The notes under the pieces: generated by a model | What the model saw: the letters and a program-made list of their open reading frames with translations, nothing else | What the model was told of the DNA's origin: nothing | Database searches by the model: none | Assembly (NCBI GenBank): GCA_963922205.1 | Contig: CAWUHX010000264.1 | Location: forward strand, 240,001-304,000 | Reading direction: 5' to 3' | DNA: 64,000 bases | Source of the DNA: Romanomermis culicivorax | Taxonomy: Eukaryota > Nematoda > Enoplea > Mermithida > Mermithidae | Translations under genes and position numbers: made by a program | In this document: in pieces, positions 22,239 to 34,890 of the stretch | Layout of the letters: the number at the start of each line of letters is the position of its first letter | How positions within the stretch are numbered: the first letter of the stretch is position 1

Positions 22239-25098
22239 TCAATTCATCCAATCCGTGAGATGCATTTGAGGGTTGCTGTCGGCGCCGTACCACATACAGT
22301 TGTAAAAGGCGGTACACGTGGCCAGATGGAAAGTTTGAGCATGGCCTATTAAAAAGTCGTTGACATAGGCATATTTGGTGGTGGAACAAGGCGGAGCCAA
22401 TAGAGTGGCAAACGGCATGCAAGTTGTTAGGCGTCGAAACCAGTCTCCATCCACCTGTAAAAGAGTAAGAATGGTGGAAGGGAGATAACGGTAATGAGTA
22501 CCCTGGTAGGTTCCATCGCCGAGCAATTGGTCAGCGGCGAGGCGGTCGATCCACACATTGTCAACCTGGTGAGAAATTGGTGGCAAGGCCCAGTCAGTTT
22601 GGAATTGTATGCGATCATGGATGGCTGATTTGTACCTGGGCGAGACCGGAAAGTTGAGCAATTTGATAAGTCTGTCCGTGGGTCCGCCCTTTATGGCCCA
22701 AGTAACGGCTGCTTGAGGGCGTTTCGGGTCGTTGAACAAGGATTTAGGCTGGAGCAAGGGGTCTTCGTCATCTGACACCTCCCCAAACTTGTTCCATTCA
22801 TCTTTTTGCTCCTTCCTCTTTTTTTTGGCAGTTTCGATGCAGTGAGAAGCTTGGGGTGTATTGTACACACCAATGGTTTGAGGTTGCGAAAACCATTGGG
22901 CACTGTTCCTAAACAAAATGACCGACCGTGGTTGGATGATGTGCAATCGAACATGAAAAATTGATATGGGGAAAGAACCTTGTCTCACATAATCCCTGGC
23001 AGGACGATTTGCGAGATAGTTAGATAAATTTTGTCAACAGCATCCACGGGTAGAATGTCCATTAGCACAAGGTTGTGAAAAGGGGCGATTAACCTCTTGG
23101 CCAGGTGGTCGATTTTGGTGGGGTCCAATGAGTCGTGAGGGAATAAGGGGAGAGCGTTGTATGCCTCGGGAACAAAGCCATAACAGCGGAAAGCCAAAAA
23201 GAACAAAAGTGGATAGTAAGCCTCAAGGGCCGTGTACGCAAGGACATCAGATTGTAGGAAGGATGTCACCGGATTGTTGAAAAATCGCAAGGCGGCTGGA
23301 AACCTTAGTGTGAGTTTCGAAACATCCAGCACCCACACGGCAGAAACAGTAGCTTTTAGGGTATGCTTTTCAGGGAAGAAACCTATCTGCTGAGCCAGCT
23401 CTTGCGGCGGCAGGGAGATATCAATGTTTTGGATCTCGCAGTATGCGTCCAAATGGATCACTTTGACAATAGGGTCCTTATTCTTCTTTTGGTGGTCGGT
23501 AGGGAACTGGGTGCCTAGACCAGCTGTATTCCTGCCCAGTCGTCGGCTCCATCAAAGGAAATGATGATGGTGTGGTCGCCTTCAACCAGGGAGAATAATG
23601 CAGTCCAGTCTTCCGGAGTGGCAGTGAAAATTTTGAAAACAAACTCGTGCCATTCAGGAACACGAGTTGAACATATCATGGATAGCTGGATGCTGTGGTA
23701 TCCCCTGGCATGGGCATGGCAAACAGGAAATTTTTCATATCCGCAGCCATGATAGACTCAGTGTCAAAGCCAACCAGTGTGTAGCCACAGAAATTTGGCA
23801 TGGGCTGGTCGACCATGGCTGCCCCCCAAATTTACAGGTGAAAGAAAGATTGGTGGTGGCAACATATTCCGTGGTCTGGCATACAAGGAGACATACCAAC
23901 ACTCCAAATCAGCAGCGCTTATCAGTCTTTTGATGTTGTTCTCTTGAACAGGAGTGAGCGGGATATTCAGCATATGACACAGTGGGCACCAGATCGAGGA
24001 AACAAAATGGATTCAAAAGATTGACTTTAGAATGGAACCAAGAAGGATATGGTGTGTTTGCTGTAGGAAAAGGTGAGCATGCCCAGGGTAGATGGTAGCT
24101 TGGGCGATGATGTCTTTTTGACAGGCACATCTTGTCAACTGGATCGGGCTAGGATAGCGAGATGACGAGAGTTGGCGTATGCGGGGGTCAAAGCAGCAGT
24201 GGGTTGTGGCGTAGTGGTTGCCACAACTTGATGATGACTGAATCGCAGCGACTGACCATGGGCTCTGGCGTGGAGCTACAGAGTGAGGGGTTCCCATGGG
24301 GTCCCAAGCATAAGAGAGCCTGCAAAAGTTAAGGCGAAAAGAAAAAACAGGCAAAGAAATATGTACCATCGCAGCAGAAGCTAAGATCCTTCTGATGTGG
24401 CTGCTGTTCAGCCCATCGTACGTAACCTTCATTGACGTTTATGGATTCCTGGTATGGCAGGGGTTCATCGGTGGCAGAGGCAGTAGAAGTTGACGGCATT
24501 GTCATGTTGAAAAATATTTTTGAGAGCTGCTGGAAAATACGACTATTGCGGGTGGAAGCCCGCAATAGTCGTATTTTCGATTTTTGCGTGGTAGTGACGT
24601 AGGTTTTTGAGGTCATTTTGGTCAATGCAAAACCGATCTTTGTTGGTCGGTGTGATATGGAAATGACTTATCGAGGGTGACCGGACGGCATGAGGTTGTC
24701 AATCTGGCAAACTGATGAGCAGATGTGACATGGATCGCGGGAAGCATGGCCTGTTGCATTCCAAAAAAGATTCCTGGGCTAACAATCAGTGGGGCGGATG
24801 CTATTTTCTTGGAAGGGATTACCATGTTGGCAGCGGAAGTTGATTGGTTGGGTGCGCCCCTATCCAAAGAAGTTGCGGAAATGGTTGAGGATGACGGCAA
24901 GGCCGGTAGTGCAAGCAGGAGTTGGGAAGATTGGGAGCTGAGGTGTGAGGAATCCATGGGCATTGTAACGTATGGAAATTGCCCGGCAATATAGTGAATG
25001 TGTTGTTCCCACAGCAACAGAAAGTTTGGATTCAGGTAGATGGTGTAGGTGTTCTGAACAAAATGGTTTGGACGATTTAAAGGATCACCTTCATACAA
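22239..25098 (-). pseudogene. Unclassified ORF region of the LTR element, central
   Basis: Successive frames 25098-24622, 24625-24329, 23461-22985 and 22988-22239 overlap or abut in different registers, as expected of one long ORF broken by frameshifts. Features include LLWEQHIHYIAGQFPYVTM, a Ser/Ala-rich linker, then a hydrophobic block (FPEKHTLKATVSAVWVLDVS, YYPLLFFLAFRCYGFVPEAY) and RLIKLLNFPVSPRYKSAIHD with WFRRLTTCMPFATLLAPP. No known catalytic motif. It occupies the position where pol would lie. From memory similar proteins recur in mermithid predictions; function unknown. Confidence 0.5.
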
Positions 25099-25275
25099 AT
25101 AGTTCCTTGCACTGTGGGAGTAATTCGAACCTCTCTGGAATGGTGTTACGCGGCGTTGTCTCCAATCACGTTGGCCACGGATATCATTAGAGTTGATTCC
25201 GAAATTGGTTGATGGTGGTTGAACAGCCTGTGTTGGACGGTTGAAATCTTGCTGATTGTTTTGTTGAGCATTTTG

Positions 25276-27546
25276 TCACTTTAGCCAGACACAATCTTCA
25301 GTATTGTGGGTGCATGACTTGTGAGCATCACACCAGAGACCTGTAGGATGTTGCAGGATGCCGGCGGTCGCGACTTGCAGATCAGTCAAAGCAGATGGTG
25401 TAAGTATCTCTGTGTTGAGATTGGTTGCGAGGGCTTTGTTGGCATATACCAGATGGGTATTCTTCAAGTCCTTGCCATGATTTGCGTTCTTCATGGTCAC
25501 CATTGTATCATTGGACTAATTGCTCCAGGAGCATCTCGCTGCGGGGTTGGGACTGCTGAGGTTGTTCTAGCGATGGCGGTTGAAAAGAGACGAATTTGGT
25601 GGCTGGCGGTGCTGTAGTTTGCAGACTGCGATCAGTGCAAAGCCTGGGGTCATGATAGTGGTCCTGTGATTGGTCTGTGCTATGGGGACCGTCAAAAGGG
25701 GGATTGAACAGCTGTGAGGATCTTGGTTGCAGCCTTTCCTGATTGGCTTGGTTGACAAGTATTGGTTGCTCCGCAGTTCCGATTTTGGCTTTAGTTGCAT
25801 TGAGGATGCTACACGCTTTGGCGATGGCATTGGCCAATTGTTGGACATTTGTAAAATTTTTTGCTTGCTCGCTGATTGTTAATTGATAGAAAACAGGCAT
25901 TTTGGTCAAAAAGGTGTCAACTACTTGTTAGTGCCGAAAAGTTTTGTCCTCATCTTGGTATAACAATTGTACATAAGTCATTACCTTACTCAAAAACGCG
26001 GCAGGTTCCTCTCCAGCTTCGGGGGTGATTGACACGAGCTAGCGCTTGAGAGTCATTTGGTTACAGTCAGGGGCCAATTGGAACATGAGGAAATTCTTCG
26101 CATCTTTGTACCCTGCCATGTCTTGAATCATGTGGCTTGGCATATCGCAGGTAAGCCCAGGGAGTGCGCTCATCTTGATGTGGTTTGAAGCGTCATATCC
26201 GAACTCATTCTCTAGGCCAATGAAGAAACGTAGGAGGCATTTGTATGCTGTGGCTCCATGGATGGCAAGGGGATGCATCTTGTTGACCATAGTTTTGACT
26301 TGACTGTCTTCTTCACGATGAGACATTCGCAGCAAATTGTACCGAGATTGCATGTGGTCATAATAGTTGTGAGCCCGGTAGTCTGAGAAACCAAATGGGT
26401 TGGCTCTGGGCGGCGGGCGTCTTTGAGGTGTGGAGGGGGATATTTCATCTTCGCGGGGTGCATTATGAGAGAAGTCGTTGTTATACAATGTGTCAGTGAA
26501 TGGGGCTTTAGGTTTGACATGCGCTGGTGGCCGACCAAAGGTCAGAGCCAGTTCAGTTTCATGGAGAGTTTCGTTCGGGATACAAATATTGCGTGTTTCC
26601 TTGCCGTGAAACTGCGAGGTCACCAGCAGTGGCCTTGGTGTAGGCGGGTTACATGCTGCGGCCATGGCTGTGGTCCTTGAAATTAATTGCTGCATTTCTT
26701 CTGCTAGGGCAGCAAAGCCCACGTTTGTTGATTGCACTTGCTCTTGAATTTTGCATTGAACACGTAGTTGCTGAGCTTGGAATTGGTCCGAGAGGGCACC
26801 GATAATTTGATCAATTGTTTGGACTGTTGGAACATTGTTGGTTATCTGCGCGGCGGCGGTGCTGAGCTGTTCTAGGGTGTTGTGTGCTTCGATTCAAAGT
26901 TGTGGACTTCTTTTGCATTTGCAATTGCTAAACTGCTGCAGTGGTTGGTTAGTGAAGCGTGGGTGAGGGCTGGGGCCTGCAGTGGATCAATGTTGAGGAA
27001 AGAGTCCGAGGAGTGGGTTCGGGCCATAGTTGTGTGATTGTTGGCCTGCATCGCGGTGCTGGGTGGCGGTATCTGGGATACAGCCAGTGCTCTAGCACAT
27101 ATGGCCGCAGCCACGACTGAATTTTGACTTAACGGTGGCGGCATGAGTAAGTTGACCAGTGTGGATGCGGCAGGAATGAGCGATACCTGGGCTTGTGTGG
27201 TCCCATCCAATGCAGAGTTGCTGAAAATAGACACGGGTGGATTAGGGGGTGGGAGGCTTACTGCGGGTACCCCTGGTGATTGTGCAATATTTGCTGTTGG
27301 GGGTGGCATTATTTAGTCAAAATTTAGGGCGTTTCTTGCAGCTATGGCTTCGTTTGGCAAAGTTGATCTCGACAGGAGATGTGTGAGATCCGGCGGCATG
27401 TGGCTTACTTTCGGCATCTTTTTCCAGAGGGTATAATAACCTTTTTTGTAACCTTGGGTGCAGCTACGGCAGCATGGTCGAATTTTGAAGTTGAGAACCA
27501 TATTCGGATGCAGCGCAATGGCGGGGAAAGGAAGCCTACAATCCAA
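25276..27546 (-). pseudogene. Gag-like region of the LTR element
   Basis: Frames 27546-27313, 27309-26872 (same frame, one stop between), 26737-26039, 25909-25508 and 25503-25276. The first part is a Pro/Ala/Ser-rich N-terminus. The 26737-26039 frame has a helical, capsid-like segment with MQSRYNLLRMSHREEDSQ, FFIGLENEFGYDAS and ends FLMFQLAPDCNQMTLKR. The 25503-25276 frame ends with [18 protein letters not shown], a C-x2-H-x-x-C-x-H-x4-C cluster like the single zinc motif of some gypsy Gag proteins. At least three frameshifts or stops. Gag identity is inferred from position after the PBS, the zinc cluster and composition. Confidence 0.6.
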
Positions 27547-27556
27547 ACGGTCACCA
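27543..27556 (-). promoter_or_regulatory. Primer binding site
   Basis: On the minus strand TGGTGACCGTTTGG starts one base after the 5' LTR. It begins with the TGG complementary to a tRNA CCA end; the cognate tRNA was not determined. Confidence 0.65.
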
Positions 27557-27557
27557 G

Positions 27558-28096
27558 TGTTGTATTTTAAAAATATGGCGGGGCTTGATGAGTCAGGCAG
27601 GAGTGGGATCCCAGAGTTCGTCCTTAATGTACGTATTTCCCATGCCCATGCTTACCCGATTAGGTTAAATAAATGTACTTAAACCCGACACTGATTACCC
27701 TACAAATTAAGGAAAGATACTTCCTTAACCTGTCCCCCAAATTAGAATAAGCGCAAGAAAAGAAACCTTTCTACAAATTTTACCTTTATGCAATAAAACA
27801 CTTACTGACAAAATGAGGCTGGGCGAGAGCACAAAAATTCACTCCCATGCACTACGGAGAAAATGACAATGAGTTTAGGCATGCAGGGAAGCAAAGAGTA
27901 CAAGATAAAAACCAATGTTGAACGTAGGATATAAGAACAATTTAACATACAATGCGAGAGAGCCAGCGCACGCGTACCAACATGCGCTACAGTAAGATGG
28001 CTGTGGATGGTCCGCATTGCTCCCTCCACTTGGTACTTGCGGGCCTCATGCATGGATTGACAGAAATGACGAAATTGGCGGAAACACACTACAACA
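27558..28096 (-). repeat. 5' LTR
   Basis: 539 bp, nearly identical to 18598-19141 with scattered substitutions and small indels, so the insertion is not very recent. Confidence 0.95.
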
Positions 28097-28100
28097 AATC

Positions 28101-28660
28101 ACCATCCACAGGGATTCGAAAGTAACGCCATCTGCAATAATAGTTGTCATGACAGAGACAGCTATCTCAATCATGGTTGAGATGCAGTCACCTATGAAGT
28201 CAAAGCATTGCTGCAGCTTTGACATGTCATACATATCTATCACCTGATCGCAAAGTCGAGGACAGCAAATGCTATGATTGTAGTCATAAGGGACACTTTA
28301 TAGATTTTTGCCAGGGACGTAAAGTCAAGTCAAATCAATTGCATCATGAGGGAAAAACCATCAGAACAATCCACTAACACAGTGTTGTGCACAGCATGGC
28401 CACCTCGTACAAATGTACCTATCATTTCATTCATCCAAATGGTGAATACTGTCACACCAGTGGTACTGTTGATTCAGGAGCCAAGGCCACATTGTTGCCA
28501 CATTCCCTTTATACAAAATGGATTGGCATGCTGCTTGGCAAATGGAATGTTTGATTGTATGCATTGAATAATATGGAAATAGCTGGCGTCCAAGGACAGT
28601 TTACTGAGACGATGGAATACAATGGTCCTACATTTTATGTGTTGTCGGCCAGTAGAGGAT
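28101..28660 (+). pseudogene. Right part of the split older retroelement: zinc knuckle and aspartic protease
   Basis: From 28270 the frame reads CYDCSHKGHFIDFC, a perfect CX2CX4HX4C zinc knuckle. In the same frame, after a TAA at 28375-28377, comes TVDSGAKATLLP at 28465-28500, the DSGA aspartic protease motif of retroelements; its frame then meets a stop shortly after. A further protease-like stretch with FYVLSASRG follows near 28630 in another register. Order gag then protease fits Ty3/Gypsy or BEL/Pao. Sequence beyond 28660 is trinucleotide-rich and non-coding, so RT and integrase are gone. Confidence 0.75.
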
Positions 28661-30125
28661 ATTATTATTAGCAGCAGTAGTAGTATTTTGATATTATTAT
28701 TAATAATGCTAGTAGTAGTAATAGTATTTTTGTTATAATTATTATGATTTTATTAGCATGCGCAATATTTATGACATGTGTACAAGTGACTGCACTACTG
28801 CTTTCTAAGCCATTGATTGAAAATTTTCATGTTTAACCTGTATGATAATTCTGACTAACTGCTGTTTTTCTCAGATGGTGTCATATAAAAGAAATAAATA
28901 AAATGTGTTAGAACTATCATAGTTAACTATGACTTTGTTGCATTTCTCGATATTATTCGACAAAACTAAAAGTCTTCAAACAACTGTATCAAATTCAAAA
29001 ATCTAACATCACTCACCACTGTACGCATTGCTGCTACATTCGACACAATCCATATTATTAAAATTTGCAATTGAAAATTTACCATCACGAAATCTAAAAA
29101 TTGAACATGATTTTTTTGAGCAAACAAACCAGTCCCCCAGCTCTCAAGTTTCCCAAAAAGCAAGGTGCCAGGCATTTTAGGATTTAGGATTTATAGATTC
29201 CTAATAAGTTTTAGACTGCTAGTTGATGAATGCAGTTGAGATTAGGCATGATTAATGTACTAGTTATTCTAAATACCTACTATTCTAATCCAAAAATGAA
29301 GAATTGGAGGATGGAGAGGAGAATTCTTTACCCTGACCCAGGCCAGGGCTGGGCTAAAATTTTTCCCATGCCCTGGCCCAGGATGGGTCAAATTTCTTCC
29401 CCTGGCTGGTCCGTATTAGACAGGAATTGACATGGGCTTCAGCTTGTGTGAGGGAGGTTTGTCAAATGAAAGGTGACTTGACAGGTTTATCTTTGGATAT
29501 TATAGTCTATTGGTTTTTAAGGCTCCAGGTTGCATCATCCACTCAATTTCTATCAGACTTGACCTTTACAATGGAGTTGGTGCAAATTTTAGCCCATTTC
29601 TCCTCTATGGATGGTAATTTCAGTGTTATGTTTAAATGAATGAGGGGTTAAGGACCCCTCGGGCCATTGCTTGTCCTTGTCCACTAGGACGAGAATAGAG
29701 AGTCAGCAGGAGAGATAACCAGACATCAACTTTAACATATATGTAATTGGGGGAATGGGAGTGCAATGGGAGCCTGCCCCAGAACTTTTTCTTTTTTTTC
29801 CCATTGGGCGATCCCCCCCACCGGATTTTCCAATCCAATGGCTAGCCATATGGTAGCCGTAGGGACCCCCTACTTTTAGTGGTAAAAATACTGAAAAATG
29901 TCAATTTTTGAACAAAAAATGTTAATTTTCTTGATGCTTAGCACCATAACTACATTTTTCGGTCTTTTTAAAACAAATTACTATTTTTCGAACTATTTTT
30001 CGGACATTTTTTCAAGAAAAAATTGATTTTTTTTCCTCGAGAGACCCCTACCCCTGAAATTTTGGGAATTACTAACCCCCGGCCCAAAAAAAAGTCGCCC
30101 GCCCCACCCAGACCTCAAGGCCCCG
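28661..30125. other. No gene; scattered repeats
   Basis: 28661-28760 is rich in TTATTA and AGTAGT. 29330-29420 has CCTGGCCCAGG words. 29636-29900 starts ATGAGGGGTTAAGGACCCCT; related starts are at 32577 and 35238. No coding frame is credible. Confidence 0.5.
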
Positions 30126-30660
30126 TTACATGTATGGACCTTAATGTATGAGCTTCCAGCCGTACCACAATTATCTGAGATGAATGAGAGAGTGAGACAG
30201 AGTACTTGAACCCACAAATTACAGCCCGAATTGGTTAACATTCGGCTTCTCAATTTGAGTTAAAACCCAATTTTTTTTGTAGAAAAGGAGCAACTCTCTT
30301 CTCATAATTTTAGCTACGATAAAGACATACACTTACTATTCAAAACTATTGCACAATAACACTAGTAGAGAATAATTGAGACGCACAGGAGGCGTAGTCA
30401 ATAGAGATACTGCTGTGCAGATGAACAAAAAACTAAGGGCACAGGGAGATGTTAGTAATAATAATAAAAATTCAGACACACACACACACCTACCGAATCT
30501 GAGACCTACAGTAAACAGCCTGGAATGGTCCACTACGTTCTATAAAAGGCGTGCCTGCAGGCGCTTCTTCAAAAATGACACTGAATTACGAAATCCAATA
30601 AAATTGGCAGAAAAACACTACAACATCAGCAGCAAAAGTCAATGGTGAAAAGCAATTATA
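30126..30660. repeat. Dispersed repeat, copy 1
   Basis: It matches 34275-34620 in order: ATGAGCTTCCA, AAATGAATGA, AGCCCGAATTGG, CACACACACCTA, GACCTACAGTAAACAGCC, TGGAATGGTCCACTAC, TGCCTGCAG, TTCAAAAATGACAC. No coding support. Confidence 0.65.
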
Positions 30661-31499
30661 CCAATATTTTGAATGGTCCCAAACTGTTGGAATTTTTATA
30701 AAATTATGAACCTAACACTTGTCGCTTGATTAAATACAAGCTACCATTTGAAAAATTTTCCAAGCCCCCTTTAACATTGGACTTTTTCTAGAAGGTGGAA
30801 AGTGCAATAACTTTCACCAAAAGCATTATATTTTATACTAGCTAGCCAGGTATTGCTTATAATCCTTTCCATTAGAAAATGAAAGGACAAAAAGTGACAT
30901 TAAAATACTGAAAAAATGAAAAAAAACATCAAATTAGGTATGTGTTTTTCATTTCAGCTTTCCTCCAAAAAAAACATTTGAAAAAAACAGACTATAATGG
31001 ATCGAAAAAACATAAAACACCAATGTGTCGGATACTCTTCAAGCTTGAACTGCTGCTGACTTTGATCAGCAAATTTACACCATACTGTATAAACTTTGAA
31101 AAACATTATTTTAATTTTTTGAATCGAAAGATCTCGTCGAAATTACGGAGTGATATAGTTTTTTCTCATAATAATTTTTTTGATCGAGTTGTGAAGCATA
31201 GAAGTTCGAGAAACTCTGCATACCCTAGACAAAAAAAGAGTTTTTCTCAGCTATTGTAAACCCATACGTGTTGCATATCAATCGATAGATCTCGTCGTGA
31301 TTTAATCGATAATGCATTTTTTATTTTGCAATTATGATTTTTCATCGAGTTATAGACGACAGAAATTGGAGAAATCCCGCTTGCATTGTGAGAAAAGGAA
31401 TTTTCACTTTCCTTATGAACCCTCACATATAGCATATAAATTGATAGAGTTCTTCAAATTATATCCAACAGTGCTTTTTTTATTGTCCTATTTTGATTT

Positions 31500-32575
31500 C
31501 TGACCGTTATAATACATGTTTATCTTTTCTTGGGTACAGGGTTTCTGGAAACTTGAACTTGCATAACATGCTTGAAATTGAAAATAACGCGATAAAAATT
31601 TAATTTTCGTGTGCACCCAATGAGGATCTATCAATTAATACCAATATTGTATATTATCCAAACTTTTTTTAGACAGAGCGCCTTTTTTCAAAAAATCCAG
31701 CTTCTTTACACTTTTTTGTAAATGTTTCGAATCTTTGTACACAAATTTTTCTCAAAATGTTGCATTTTTCCCGTTTGAATTTTACACTTTTTTCAAGAAT
31801 TCTCTCTTTACCTATTTGGATTTTTTTACAAACTAGACAATTTTTCCTCTGAATTTTTCATTTTTTGCCTTGGAATTTTCATTTGTTAAAAAATTCACAT
31901 TTTATGCAGTTTTCTGTAAAATTTCCGAATTTGTTTGAAATTTTACATTTTTTCTCACAAAGTTTTAAATTTTTCCAAAAATTCAGTTTTTTTACACTTT
32001 TTCAAAATTTTCGAAGCTTTTTTCTGATAAATTCTAGTCAAAATTTGTATTTTTCGTCCAAAATTTTTCGAATTTTTCTGAAAATTTTACATTTTTTATC
32101 CAACATCCGACGTTTTTTAGGCAATTTTTAAATTCTTCTCAAAACTCCACTATTTTGACGCATGTTTTTGAAATTTTCGAATTCTTATCGACAGATTTGT
32201 GGTCAAAATGATACATTTTTTGCCCTAAACTTTTCAAATTTTTTTTGCTGAAATTTTACGTTTTTTGTCCCGAAATTTTAATTTTTTTAAATTCAGTTTT
32301 AAATTCAATTTTAAATTCGGATAAATTAAATAATTTTTTAAAACTAAAATTAAAATCTTTTCCCTATAATTTTCGAAATTTCTATATTTTTGTCGTATTT
32401 TTTTGGGAATTTGAGTAGAAACTACTTTTGCCAAATTTCATCTTTATTTGCAAATTTTTTTTTTTTGATATTTTAATTTCCGAATTTTTCTTACAATTTT
32501 TCATTTTTAAGTCGAAATTTTAACTTCTTTTCGGAATTTAAGCTTTACACTTTTTTTGTAAAATTTTATAATTTA
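31500..32575. repeat. T-rich low-complexity tract
   Basis: About 1.1 kb of plus-strand T-rich sequence built of TTTTTTACA, AAATTTTC and TCGAATTTTT words, with runs of A almost absent. It yields only shadow frames. Below it, 32925-33090 has degenerate TTTGCGTTTATATTTTT repeats. Confidence 0.7.
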
Positions 32576-34274
32576 AATGAAAGAGGGGTCAAGTGTCCCT
32601 GGGGCTGTTACTTGTCCTAGTGTCAGAGGGTCAATACCTCTGACCTTTGGTCCTCTATTTATCATTCATTTTTATTTCTAAAATTCTTTGTGGATAAAGT
32701 AGGGTCACTTTTTATTAAGTAAACAAATATGCCAAAACGGTTTGTGCTATATTATTTTTGGCCCCAAAAAACAACAGATGGACAACGATGTTTTGCATAG
32801 CATAGCATTGTGTAGTTATCGTTTGGCACATTTTTATCTTTTGCCATTTTATTCATTCGTTTTTTTACGTTTAATCATTTATTTATTTTTTTCTGCCGTT
32901 TTATTCATTTAGTAATTTTTGAGAAGAAATGTTTGCGTTTATATTTTTTGTTGGGTTTTTTTATTGCGCTTATATTTTTGTTGCGTTTTTTGCGTTTATA
33001 ATTTTTTTTTGAAAAGTTTGCATTTATATTTTTTTGTTTGCGTTTATATTTTTGAAAAGAAATGTTTGCGTTTACTTCCTTTGAAAGCATCATTTTTTGC
33101 CATTTTATTCATTCAGTAAGGTTTACTAAGTTTAGGAGGCTTGAGGCTTACGTGTTGGAGGCTTGAGGCCTTGTTTCCGGGCATTTGTTGCTCTCCGCAC
33201 TGACCTTGGTGTTTGGTCTGATGGGACATTTTTTTGAATTCTTTCTAACCTATATTGTGTTTCCTAAAAATCTCCTCATCTTCTCAACCATCTTTGAGTA
33301 GTTATTGCATCTCATCTCTTCCTCGCCTAGTTAGCATTAGGGCTAGAACTAAGTTAGGATCTCTCAAGAACCGAAGCGAGGTAGCGGTGGGGAGTGTTAT
33401 TTTGTCTGCCATGGTGAATGGTTGCCCATTTTTTTCTACATGCTAAATTTGGTTATTATACACCAGGCAATTGGTCCAACAACGAAACAAAAAAACCAAG
33501 AAAGTGAAACGTCATCCTCGAAATGAGACAAAAATGGCGAACAAGCCGAAGACTACAGCTCATTATTAACAAGCAAATTTGAACCCCAGCAATGAAATGG
33601 TCGAGCGTCCACTTTGAAATCTCGAGCAACAATTTGAACCCGGACAAACATCAATAAAAAACGATGATTTGGATTTTCAGCTTCCCATCGACATTTACCC
33701 ACTGCAGCTCGACTTTAGAAAAAAAATTCCAAGAAAATTTAGCAAGTTAAAGATTTCCTAGAACAGTGTCTGCTGATACCGGGTTCAACAGGAAAATTGA
33801 TTAACTTTTTCCTTGGTTGGGCGTTATTGAGCAGATGCCCAAAATTCTGTCGCATCAAAAGAAGGCCAATGTCAAGATTGATTTGGCCTCAATGCAAGAA
33901 AAAGTCATAGCTTTTGTGTGTGTTTTTTATTATCCCAGATATCCTTCTCTTGAAGCTTCTAAGACCTGATAATCTTTCCTAAACAAGCAATTTCTTAAAT
34001 CAGGAACTAATCGAATCGAACTGAGATGTGAATTTTTGTCTTGTGCAAATTGACACATCTATGTAAATTAGGAACAAACATAAACTTTATAGAGACAAAC
34101 AAAATAGTACCTATGCTTCTATACAAATTAATTAGTAAATAAAAAAATTATTAATGAGAAATAATACAAAGAACTTAATATAAATGACACAAATGTAGGC
34201 AGCCGAGGGCATCATGCTGTCTTGTTTACAACAGAAGTCTGTGAGTCAAAAAAGAATAAGATGGGGCAGGAGAG
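32576..34274. other. No gene seen
   Basis: AT-rich. A short minus frame starting at about 33411 reads MADKITLPTATSLRFLRDPN before decaying, which could be a gag-like start, but nothing else supports it. Confidence 0.4.
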
Positions 34275-34620
34275 AGAGCCAGGGATCAACCTTGATGCAC
34301 GAGCTTCCAACCATCACACACTTACCCGAAATGAATGAAAAAGAGGAGTGTCTAACCCAAATAATAATAGCCCAAATTGGTAAACCTTTTGTTTCCCACA
34401 AAACTAAAGGCAGGGGGCAAGTGACTAATAATGAAAAACAAAAATCACACATGCACACACACACCTATCGAATATGAGGCTTACAGTAAACAGCTCGGAA
34501 TGGTCCACTACATTTGGTCAGAGATGTGCCTGCAGTCACTTTTTCAAAAATGACACATTGTTATGAATTACATTGAAATTGACTGAAACACACTAGCATG
34601 ATGTGCACCTCCAAACATAA
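34275..34620. repeat. Dispersed repeat, copy 2
   Basis: Diverged copy of 30126-30660 (see that entry). It shares CGAGCTTCCAACC, AAATGAATGA, AGCCCAAATTGG, TACAGTAAACAGC and GGAATGGTCCACTAC. Confidence 0.65.
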
Positions 34621-34775
34621 CAGTAGCACTGCTTATATTCTATAATTGAAATTCGCATTATATTCTACAAACATGGTAGAATATACTTTGCGAAAAAATG
34701 CAGTACATGAAATATACCTGTGCATCATATCACTTGGCCATACTGTAAAATATAAATCACTCTTCCTGACCAATC

Positions 34776-34890
34776 ATGTCTTGAAAAAAGTTCAAGGGGT
34801 GTTTGAAAATTTTTCGGGCACGGGGGGTGGCTAGGGTTTTAGGGTTTACCCCTACCCCCCTATGTGCATGTATGGTTCTGACCATGTTTG
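34776..34890 (-). repeat. Dispersed C-run repeat, copy c
   Basis: Inverse orientation of 13097-13310: TTGAAAAAAGTTCAAGGGGT, GGGGGGTGGCTAGGG, TAGGGTTTACCCCTACCCCC. Confidence 0.6.

Larger units (their letters stand above)
18598..28096 (-). mobile_element. Complete 9.5-kb LTR element on minus strand, no recognisable pol
   Basis: Two direct terminal repeats (18598-19141 and 27558-28096) begin TGTTGT and end ACAACA on either strand. The 4-bp flanks are identical (AATC). On the minus strand the 5' LTR is on the right. A primer-binding-like TGGTGACCGTTTGG follows one base after it, and AAGGGGGGAGGGG directly precedes the 3' LTR. The internal 8.4 kb carries minus-strand frames in three groups: gag-like, then long unclassified proline-rich proteins. 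I find no aspartic protease, reverse transcriptase, RNase H or integrase motif. Frames shift repeatedly, so the copy is inactive. I recall related ORFs as abundant in Romanomermis culicivorax; this needs checking. Confidence 0.9.

Noticed and set aside
22239-23461. Reverse transcriptase in the LTR element
   Set aside because: I looked for YxDD, the LPxG block and the integrase HHCC/DDE spacing in the minus-strand frames and found none.
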